This document shows positions 6,361 to 11,238 of a DNA stretch of 11,238 nucleotides, piece after piece (within the stretch, counting starts at the first letter, position 1; the number at the start of each line of letters is the position of its first letter). Origin of the DNA: Gammaproteobacteria bacterium (GTDB lineage Bacteria > Pseudomonadota > Gammaproteobacteria > PS1 > Pseudothioglobaceae). The translations under genes and the position numbers were made by a program. The notes under the pieces were generated by a model, which saw only the letters and a list, made by a program, of their open reading frames with translations, was not told the DNA's origin and ran no database searches. Location of the stretch: positions 1 to 11,238 of the forward strand of contig DNJI01000007.1 in assembly GCA_003489145.1 (NCBI GenBank). The letters run 5' to 3'.

Positions 6361-6399
6361 AAAAATAAAAAACAGCACTCCTTTAAAAGAGGTGCTGTT
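6361..6399 (-). terminator. Intrinsic terminator after petABC, directly before sspA
   Basis: Read on the minus strand, AACAGCAC (6399-6392) pairs perfectly with GTGCTGTT (6378-6371), with partial pairing continuing into the 13-nt middle, and a T-rich tract TTTTATTTTT follows (6370-6361). This is a standard Rho-independent terminator for the pet operon, 39 nt past the petC stop. The T-tract abuts the sspA ribosome binding site, so sspAB must use its own promoter or read-through. Confidence 0.8.
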
Positions 6400-6413
6400 A
6401 AATGTGTTAACTA

Positions 6414-6422
6414 ATTGTATCA
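6414..6422 (-). promoter_or_regulatory. Possible sspA promoter, extended -10 (TGATACAAT)
   Basis: On the minus strand TG, one base, then TACAAT (5 of 6 to consensus) forms an extended -10 between the petC stop and the terminator hairpin. No good -35 is seen. A transcript starting near 6407 would pass through the hairpin before reaching sspA, implying an attenuated leader. Low confidence because the region is AT-rich. Confidence 0.25.
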
Positions 6423-6437
6423 GAAATTAATGATTGA

Positions 6438-7124
6438 TTAGTCTTTAGCACGCCATTTGCCATATTTCACATCTTTCCAGTATTCTTTTTTCAATAAATA
6501 AGAAAGGATGAATAAAACAAATAAGAAGGCCAATACTTTGTAACCAAGGTCAACACGTACTAGCTTAGCAGGCTCACCAACATAATCTAAGAAGTTAGTG
6601 ATATCTCTAACGTCTTGATCAAAATCTTCTGCTGATTTGTTTTGCTTAAGCTCCCACAAAACATCTGGCATAGAGGCGTTAACTAAGATTTTGTTGTTAA
6701 CACCAAACGGGCGAGATTCATCCTTGTAAAAACTGCGTAAGTAAGTGTAAACCCAATCTACGCCTTTAGAGCGAGAGACTAACGACAAGTCTGGTGGTGT
6801 TGTGCCAAACCACTGTATCGCACCTTTGTCAGACATTGAAGAGGTAACTTTGTCACCAATTTTTTCACCATTAAACATTAGGTTTTTTTCAACATCAGCA
6901 TCAGAAATGCCTAAATCTTTACCAATACGGTTATAACGCATGAATGCGATTGAGTGGCAACCAGAACAATAATTCATAAACAGCTTGGCACCATTTTGAA
7001 GTGATTTTTGGTCGTTTATATCTGTATTGGCGTGGTCTAGTGCACCACCACCAGCAGCTATTACGCTAAATGAGAGTGTTAAGCCAGCTAAAACAGAGGT
7101 TGTTGTTTTTAATAATTTTTTCAT
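6438..7124 (-). CDS. petC: Cytochrome c1 of the bc1 complex
   Basis: This membrane-anchored c-type cytochrome takes electrons from the Rieske protein and passes them to soluble cytochrome c. The 228-residue precursor has a Sec signal peptide (MKKLLK, then a hydrophobic stretch to about residue 24, cleavage near VIAAG), the haem-attachment site CSGCH (53-57), the axial Met in NASMPDVLWEL (Met152), conserved TPPDLS (109-114), and one C-terminal membrane anchor (about 194-211) followed by a basic cytoplasmic tail. The bulk of the protein would face the periplasm. It starts 1 nt after the petB stop; GGAG at 7132-7135, within the last codons of petB, is 7 nt from its ATG. It is the last gene of petABC, followed by a terminator. 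Confidence 0.97.
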   Translation of the reverse strand: MKKLLKTTTSVLAGLTLSFSVIAAGGGALDHANTDINDQKSLQNGAKLFMNYCSGCHSIAFMRYNRIGKDLGISDADVEKNLMFNGEKIGDKVTSSMSDKGAIQWFGTTPPDLSLVSRSKGVDWVYTYLRSFYKDESRPFGVNNKILVNASMPDVLWELKQNKSAEDFDQDVRDITNFLDYVGEPAKLVRVDLGYKVLAFLFVLFILSYLLKKEYWKDVKYGKWRAKD

Positions 7125-7125
7125 T

Positions 7126-8352
7126 TTATTTCTCCGTTACTCGTGCAGGCACTTCTTTGGTCTTGCCAATTGAGGTAAACCATGGCATCAAGATAAAGAA
7201 GCCGAAGTAAGCTGCTGTAAAGATTCTAGCCAATAGCGCGTTAAGCTCTGTTACTGGCTGCATACCTAACCAGCCAAGCACAATAAAGCTTACTACAAAG
7301 ATGCCTAAGGCTACTTTATAAGGCCACGAGCGGTAGCGGATTGACTTCACTTTTGAGCGATCTAACCACGGCAGTGCTAATAAAATTAACAAGGCTGCGA
7401 ACATGCCAACCACGCCTGGGAACTGCGACCCAAACATTGGTGGAATCGCTCTTAACACTGAGTAAAACGGCGTTAAGTACCAAAGCGGTGCAATATGGTC
7501 AGGGGTTTTAAGTGGGTTAGCTTCAATAAAGTTTGCATGCTCTAAGAAGTAGCCGTTCATTGCTGGCGCAAAGAACACCACTGCCGAGAAAAGCATTAAG
7601 AATACCACCACACCAACAATGTCTTTCACACTGTAGTATGGGTGGAACGGAATGCCATCTTTAGGAATGCCGTCTTTGTCTTTATTTTTCTTAATCTCAA
7701 CGCCGTCTGGGTTATTTGAGCCTACGGTGTGTAGGGCAACAATATGCAAGAAGACTAACACGACTAAGATTAGTGGTAATGCAATAACATGCAATGAGAA
7801 GAAGCGGTTCAGTGCAGGATCACCTACAGCGTAATCACCCAGGATCCATGTTAATAGTTCAGGACCAATAAAGGGAACTGAGCCAAATAAAGAGATAATT
7901 ACTTGCGCACCCCAGTAAGACATTTGACCCCATGGCAATACATAACCCATGAAGGCCTCTGCCATTAGTGCAATGTAAAGCACCATACCTAGAATCCAGA
8001 TGAGTTCACGCGGCGCCTTATAAGAGCCGTATAACAAGCCACGATACATATGCAAGTAGATCACAATGAAGAATGCTGATGCACCTGTTGAGTGCAAGTA
8101 GCGAATCAACCAGCCCCAGTCTACATCACGCATGATGTATTCAACGGATGCAAACGCATTGGCTGCGTCTGGCTTAAAGTGCATGGTTAAGAAGATACCC
8201 GTAACGATTTGCATGACCAATACTAGCATTGCTAATGAGCCAAAGAAATACCAGAAGTTAAAGTTTCTAGGAGTGTAGTACTCGGCTAAGTGTTCATTCC
8301 AAACCTTGGTTAGTGGAAATCTTTGATCGATCCAGCTTTTATTGTTATCCAT
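7126..8352 (-). CDS. petB: Cytochrome b of the bc1 complex
   Basis: This is the core membrane subunit of ubiquinol:cytochrome c oxidoreductase, carrying haems bL and bH and the Qo and Qi quinone sites. The 408-residue protein has the eight-helix architecture of full-length bacterial cytochrome b, not the split b6/subunit IV form. Haem ligands appear as two His pairs 14 and 15 residues apart: His87 (RYLHSTGAS) with His101 (YLHMYRG), and His188 (SLHVIALP) with His203 (FLHIVALH). The Qo-site motif, usually PEWY in mitochondria and alphaproteobacteria, reads PLWY (289-292). The start ATG has a strong Shine-Dalgarno sequence, TAGGAG (8359-8364), 6 nt upstream and overlapping the petA stop codon. 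Confidence 0.98.
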   Translation of the reverse strand: MDNNKSWIDQRFPLTKVWNEHLAEYYTPRNFNFWYFFGSLAMLVLVMQIVTGIFLTMHFKPDAANAFASVEYIMRDVDWGWLIRYLHSTGASAFFIVIYLHMYRGLLYGSYKAPRELIWILGMVLYIALMAEAFMGYVLPWGQMSYWGAQVIISLFGSVPFIGPELLTWILGDYAVGDPALNRFFSLHVIALPLILVVLVFLHIVALHTVGSNNPDGVEIKKNKDKDGIPKDGIPFHPYYSVKDIVGVVVFLMLFSAVVFFAPAMNGYFLEHANFIEANPLKTPDHIAPLWYLTPFYSVLRAIPPMFGSQFPGVVGMFAALLILLALPWLDRSKVKSIRYRSWPYKVALGIFVVSFIVLGWLGMQPVTELNALLARIFTAAYFGFFILMPWFTSIGKTKEVPARVTEK

Positions 8353-8358
8353 GGTTTT

Positions 8359-8364
8359 CTCCTA
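8359..8364 (-). promoter_or_regulatory. petB ribosome binding site overlapping the petA stop
   Basis: TAGGAG on the minus strand contains the petA stop codon TAG as its first three bases and sits 6 nt from the petB ATG. A ribosome terminating on petA is therefore positioned to reinitiate on petB, which would balance the two subunits. Confidence 0.7.
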
Positions 8365-8958
8365 AGATGCTTTTGGGTCAACACCAATTCGAATCAACGA
8401 ATCAGACACAAAATGATATGGTGGTATGATTAAGTTAGTTGGTGCTGGAGCGCCTGAATAAACACGGCCAGCCAGGTCAAACTTCGAGCCATGACATGGA
8501 CAGTAGAAACCACCCTTCCATGCGTCGCCACCTAAATCTGCCGCGCCTAATTCTGGTCGGTAGGTTGGTGAACAGCCTAGGTGTGTACAAACACCAACAA
8601 TAACCGCAACCTCTGCTTTAATTGAACGGTACGTGTTTTTAGCATAAATAGGCTGTTGATCTTCTTCGTTATTAGGGTCTGTTAACTCGGCGTCTAACGT
8701 TTTTAAGTTAGCAATAACAGAAGAGTCACGTTTGAAAATCCAAACCGGTTTTTTGCGCCAAAGCACGCGAACCAGCTGCCCTGATTCTAATTTGCTAATA
8801 TCAACATCAACGGGTGCACCGGCTGCTTTTGCTCTTGCTGAAGGCATCCATGATGCTAAAAACGGCCATGCTACAAAGCCAACGCCGACGGCACCAACTA
8901 CGCTTGTTGCGTTAGTTAGAAAACGTCTTTTCTTAAGGTCTATTTCTTGTCCTGACAT
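8362..8958 (-). CDS. petA: Rieske iron-sulfur subunit of the bc1 complex
   Basis: This 2Fe-2S protein oxidises quinol at the Qo site and shuttles electrons to cytochrome c1. The 198-residue protein begins with a Tat-type signal-anchor: KKRRFLTNATS (9-19) followed by a hydrophobic helix (about 19-37), which stays uncleaved in this family. The cluster-binding boxes are CTHLGC (124-129) and CPCHGS (153-158); Cys124, His126, Cys153 and His156 are the ligands and Cys129/Cys155 the disulfide. The proline loop GAPAP (169-173) is also present. AAAGGA (8969-8974) lies 10 nt from the ATG as a Shine-Dalgarno sequence. It is the first gene of petABC, with an 87-nt AT-rich gap upstream that should hold the promoter. 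Confidence 0.97.
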   Translation of the reverse strand: MSGQEIDLKKRRFLTNATSVVGAVGVGFVAWPFLASWMPSARAKAAGAPVDVDISKLESGQLVRVLWRKKPVWIFKRDSSVIANLKTLDAELTDPNNEEDQQPIYAKNTYRSIKAEVAVIVGVCTHLGCSPTYRPELGAADLGGDAWKGGFYCPCHGSKFDLAGRVYSGAPAPTNLIIPPYHFVSDSLIRIGVDPKAS

Positions 8959-8999
8959 AAGGTTACTGTCCTTTGTGTGTGAATATGTTTAAATAAAAA

Positions 9000-9060
9000 C
9001 CCAATAATTATAATGTATATCAGCTTTATATAATAGTTAATTCTTCTAATATTCTGTCAA
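9000..9060 (-). promoter_or_regulatory. Probable petABC promoter region
   Basis: The gap before petA is very AT-rich. On the minus strand it holds a perfect -35 TTGACA (9055-9060, within the last codons of the DUF721 gene) with a TATTAT 19 nt downstream (9030-9035), an extended -10-like TGATATACA (9014-9022), and a perfect TATAAT (9007-9012). No single pair has both good boxes and ideal spacing, so the exact start is unclear. A start from TATAAT would give a leader of about 42 nt, containing the petA ribosome binding site. Confidence 0.4.
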
Positions 9061-9357
9061 ATCAACTTTGATGATGATTTTTTGGACACTTGATAAGGTG
9101 TCTAAATTTTTGAGAATATCCAGCAAAGCGTCCTGTTGTTTTTGGGCTCGAAAGGCCACCGCCTGATTGTGCGTAACAAACGTAGCTGTGTTGTCTTTTA
9201 GAGCGCACAAGGATAATGTTTTAAAGGCCTTAGGCAGTAGCGTTGACAGTTGGTCGTTCAGCTGATTAAACATTTTGGCCTGGGCAAATAAAACGCCCAA
9301 CTTGCCTTTGGGTGTGTAGTTTGACAGATTGGTCGTGTTATTTTTTTCCGAAGACAT
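9046..9357 (-). CDS. DUF721 protein, short DciA-like (candidate replicative helicase loader)
   Basis: The 103-residue protein matches the DUF721 pattern over most of its length: GKLGVLFAQAKMFNQLNDQL (18-37), LLPKAFKTLSLCALKDNTATF (40-60), then VTHNQAVAFRAQKQQDALL (61-79) and an IIIKVDL strand at the end. DUF721 is the core domain of DciA, which in many bacteria loads or activates the DnaB replicative helicase. Pseudomonads also keep a DUF721 gene close to secA, which supports the assignment. Characterised DciA proteins such as that of Vibrio are about 150 residues with an extra disordered tail; this one is essentially just the domain. The start ATG lacks a Shine-Dalgarno sequence. It is divergent from secA and upstream of petA in the same direction, with no terminator seen between. 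Family assignment is good; helicase loading here is inference. Confidence 0.75.
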   Translation of the reverse strand: MSSEKNNTTNLSNYTPKGKLGVLFAQAKMFNQLNDQLSTLLPKAFKTLSLCALKDNTATFVTHNQAVAFRAQKQQDALLDILKNLDTLSSVQKIIIKVDLTEY

Positions 9358-9400
9358 GAGTTATTGTTTAAATATTAACTTTAAATTCATAAAATGAACC

Positions 9401-9428
9401 TTGTAAAGGGCTATCTGTATCATAACAT
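9401..9428 (+). promoter_or_regulatory. Possible secA promoter in the divergent gap
   Basis: TTGTAA (9401-9406) and TAACAT (9423-9428) are each 4 of 6 to the sigma-70 consensus with a 16-nt spacer, which would give a leader of about 40 nt before secA. The 118-nt gap (9358-9475) contains no small open frame resembling secM and no Shine-Dalgarno sequence next to the secA ATG. A 13-nt inverted repeat, TTCATAAAATGAA (9386-9398), lies just upstream of the -35 and could be an operator or chance. Confidence 0.3.
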
Positions 9429-9475
9429 CTGTGCGAAAATAGAGCCATTTTTAAAATTACGTTTTATTCACACCA

Positions 9476-11238
9476 ATGAACATTATAAATAAAGTTGTTG
9501 CCAAGATTGTAGGCTCTCGCAATGACCGCTTAATAAAAAATCTTTCTAAAGCAGTTGATCAGATCAACGCACTAGAGACTGAACTGCAAGGGCTAAGTGA
9601 TAAAGAACTTAGCGCTAAAACGCAATTTTTTAAACAACAGTTAGAGCAGCAAGTTACTTTAGATTCATTACTTCCGGCTGCTTTTGCGGTTATTCGAGAG
9701 GCTAGTGTTCGTGTGCTTGGACTTAGGCATCATGATGTACAAATGATTGGCGGCATGGTGCTCAATGAAGGTAATATTGCAGAAATGGGCACGGGTGAAG
9801 GTAAAACTTTAGTGGCTACTTTACCCGCTTATTTGAATGCGCTAGGTGGTGCAGGCGTTCATGTAGTCACAGTAAATGATTATTTGGCTGCTCGTGATGC
9901 GCAGTGGATGGGCAAAGTCTTTAATTTTTTAGATTTGAGCGTGGGCATTGTTACTTCTAGCATGCCACCAGAAGATAAACAAGTGGCTTACGCATGCGAC
10001 GTTGTTTATGCAACTAACAACGAATTAGGCTTTGATTACTTAAGAGACAACATGGCCTTTACCACTGAGCAAAAAGTACAGCGCGAGCTTAATTTTGCGA
10101 TTATTGATGAAGTTGACTCTATTCTGATTGATGAAGCCAGAACTCCGCTTATTATTTCTGGCCCTGCTGACGACTATTCAGCTGTTTATCAAGCAATTAA
10201 TAAAATGATCCCTAGTTTCAACAAGCAGACGGAAAGCGGTGAAGGTAAAGAGATTGTGATTAAAGAAGCAGGCGATTACACGGTTGATGAAAAACACAAG
10301 CAAGTCTTTTTAACTGACGATGGTCACGCCAAAGCAGAAGAGATGTTGATCAATGCAGGTGCTTTGCCTGAAGGTGCAAGCCTGTACGATGCCAGCAATA
10401 TCTTGTTGATGCAGCATATCAGCTCAGCATTGCGTGCCCATGTTTTATTCCAAAAAGACGTGGACTATATTGTCCAAGAGGATGAAGTTGTCATTGTTGA
10501 TGAATTTACTGGCAGAACCATGCCAGGGCGTCGCTGGTCAGAAGGCCTACATCAAGCCATTGAAGCCAAAGAAAGCGTGAGCATTAAAAAAGAAAACCAA
10601 ACACTCGCTTCGATTACTTTCCAGAATTATTTTAGACTTTATAACAAGCTTTCTGGCATGACCGGTACGGCCGACACTGAAGCGGTAGAGTTCCAAGATA
10701 TTTATGCGCTTGAAACTGTGGTTGTTCCACCTAACCAGCCTTCGACCCGTAACGACATGTCCGATCAGATTTACCTAACATTAGAAGAAAAGCTTGAAGC
10801 AATTGCGTTGGATGTAGAAAGTTGTCAAAAGAGCGGGCAGCCTGTCTTAGTGGGCACCAGTAGTATTGAAAATTCTGAAGCCATCTCCGCCCTTTTAGAG
10901 CAAAGAAAAATTAACCATGAAGTGTTAAACGCTAAACAACACGAACGTGAGGCGCAAATTATTGCCAATGCGGGCAGCATTGGTGCGGTTACAATTGCTA
11001 CCAACATGGCGGGTCGAGGCACAGATATTGTGTTGGGCGGTAAATTAGTCGAAGATGCTAACGATAAACAAAAAGCAGATTGGGCGGAGCAGCACGAGGC
11101 AGTTATTCAAGCTGGCGGATTACATATTGTCGGTACCGAGCGCAATGAGTCTCGTCGTGTAGATAATCAGTTGCGTGGTCGTTCGGGCCGTCAAGGCGAT
11201 GTTGGTTCTACGCGTTTTTATCTTTCGCTTGAAGACAA
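9476..11238 (+). CDS. secA: Protein translocase motor SecA, N-terminal 587 residues, 3' end outside the window
   Basis: SecA is the ATPase that drives preproteins through SecYEG. The frame runs without interruption from ATG 9476 to the window edge. Visible parts are the N-terminal GSRNDR (13-18), the Walker A motif GTGEGKT (105-111), VTVNDYLAARD (131-141), the Walker B/DEAD-like DEVDSILIDEAR (211-222), the preprotein cross-linking region (about 228-370), LASITFQNYFRLY (377-389), GMTGTADTEA (394-403), the second motor domain with TIATNMAGRGTDIVLGG (506-522), and the arginine-finger segment QLRGRSGRQGD (565-575). The helical scaffold, wing domain and C-terminal zinc tail lie beyond the edge; full-length proteins are about 900 residues. 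The start aligns with the E. coli N-terminus, but no Shine-Dalgarno sequence is evident upstream. Confidence 0.98.
   Translation, partial: MNIINKVVAKIVGSRNDRLIKNLSKAVDQINALETELQGLSDKELSAKTQFFKQQLEQQVTLDSLLPAAFAVIREASVRVLGLRHHDVQMIGGMVLNEGNIAEMGTGEGKTLVATLPAYLNALGGAGVHVVTVNDYLAARDAQWMGKVFNFLDLSVGIVTSSMPPEDKQVAYACDVVYATNNELGFDYLRDNMAFTTEQKVQRELNFAIIDEVDSILIDEARTPLIISGPADDYSAVYQAINKMIPSFNKQTESGEGKEIVIKEAGDYTVDEKHKQVFLTDDGHAKAEEMLINAGALPEGASLYDASNILLMQHISSALRAHVLFQKDVDYIVQEDEVVIVDEFTGRTMPGRRWSEGLHQAIEAKESVSIKKENQTLASITFQNYFRLYNKLSGMTGTADTEAVEFQDIYALETVVVPPNQPSTRNDMSDQIYLTLEEKLEAIALDVESCQKSGQPVLVGTSSIENSEAISALLEQRKINHEVLNAKQHEREAQIIANAGSIGAVTIATNMAGRGTDIVLGGKLVEDANDKQKADWAEQHEAVIQAGGLHIVGTERNESRRVDNQLRGRSGRQGDVGSTRFYLSLED

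Noticed and set aside
9007..9034. Inverted repeat ATTATA / TATAAT before petA as an operator or an opposing promoter
   Set aside because: The arms are pure AT in a very AT-rich gap, so the symmetry is likely by chance; a plus-strand promoter here would only make antisense RNA of the DUF721 gene.
9358..9475. A secM-like regulatory leader peptide before secA
   Set aside because: No open frame with a signal sequence or arrest motif fits in the gap; SecM is mainly an enterobacterial feature.
9554..9568. Perfect inverted repeat GTTGAT-CAG-ATCAAC resembling an FNR/CRP-type site
   Set aside because: The spacer is 3 nt where FNR sites have 4, and it lies inside conserved early secA codons, downstream of any promoter.
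1..11238. CRISPR arrays, tRNA or rRNA genes, insertion sequences, prophage or defence genes
   Set aside because: I looked on both strands and saw no regularly spaced repeats, no tRNA-like cloverleaf, no transposase or integrase motif, and no break in the conserved gene order that would suggest an island.

Overview
The window is a stretch of ordinary gammaproteobacterial chromosome. Evidence for this is the petA-petB-petC-sspA-sspB run (cytochrome bc1 complex followed by the stringent starvation proteins), an E. coli-like SspA and SspB, and a DUF721/DciA-type gene beside secA. The DNA is AT-leaning and very tightly packed: ten intact or partial genes plus one small Cys-rich gene leave only about 390 non-coding bases in 11.2 kb. 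Compact coding, a bc1 complex and this gene set would fit a small-genome marine lineage such as the SUP05/Thioglobus sulfur oxidisers, but that placement is inference from memory of gene content, not a measured phylogeny.

Layout. 1-1007 (+): 3' part of a chromate-transporter family gene (chrA), cut at the left edge. 1035-1238 (+): a 67-residue GDCCVxC-type cysteine-rich protein whose end overlaps the end of leuS. 1231-4667 (-): pyrD (class 1B dihydroorotate dehydrogenase) followed 11 nt later by leuS, a probable two-gene unit. 4707-5357 (+): bioD, divergent from pyrD across only 39 nt and convergent with sspB, with an 18-nt overlap of the two coding ends. 5340-8958 (-): petA, petB, petC, then a hairpin/T-tract terminator, then sspA and sspB. 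9046-9357 (-): a 103-residue DUF721 (DciA-like) protein. 9476-11238 (+): the first 587 codons of secA, running off the right edge.

How the genes relate. PetA (Rieske), PetB (cytochrome b) and PetC (cytochrome c1) are the three catalytic subunits of one quinol:cytochrome c oxidoreductase and are spaced for co-translation (9 nt and 1 nt gaps, each with a clear Shine-Dalgarno sequence). SspA (RNA polymerase-associated) and SspB (ClpXP adaptor) form the conserved downstream pair. The other genes are unrelated housekeeping functions: leucyl-tRNA synthesis, pyrimidine and biotin synthesis, helicase loading (inferred) and protein export. No tRNA, rRNA, CRISPR array, insertion sequence or prophage was seen, and every gene fully inside the window looks intact.

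I found no new multi-gene system. The observations most worth checking are: -10-like boxes lying 6-8 nt before three start codons that lack Shine-Dalgarno sequences (possible leaderless mRNAs); a terminator hairpin embedded in the overlapping ends of bioD and sspB; a shortened, atypical SspB tail encoded in that same overlap; a terminator directly before sspA with a possible promoter upstream of it; a LeuRS with a zinc ribbon and no leucine-specific insertion; and a class 1B PyrD without its partner PyrK nearby.
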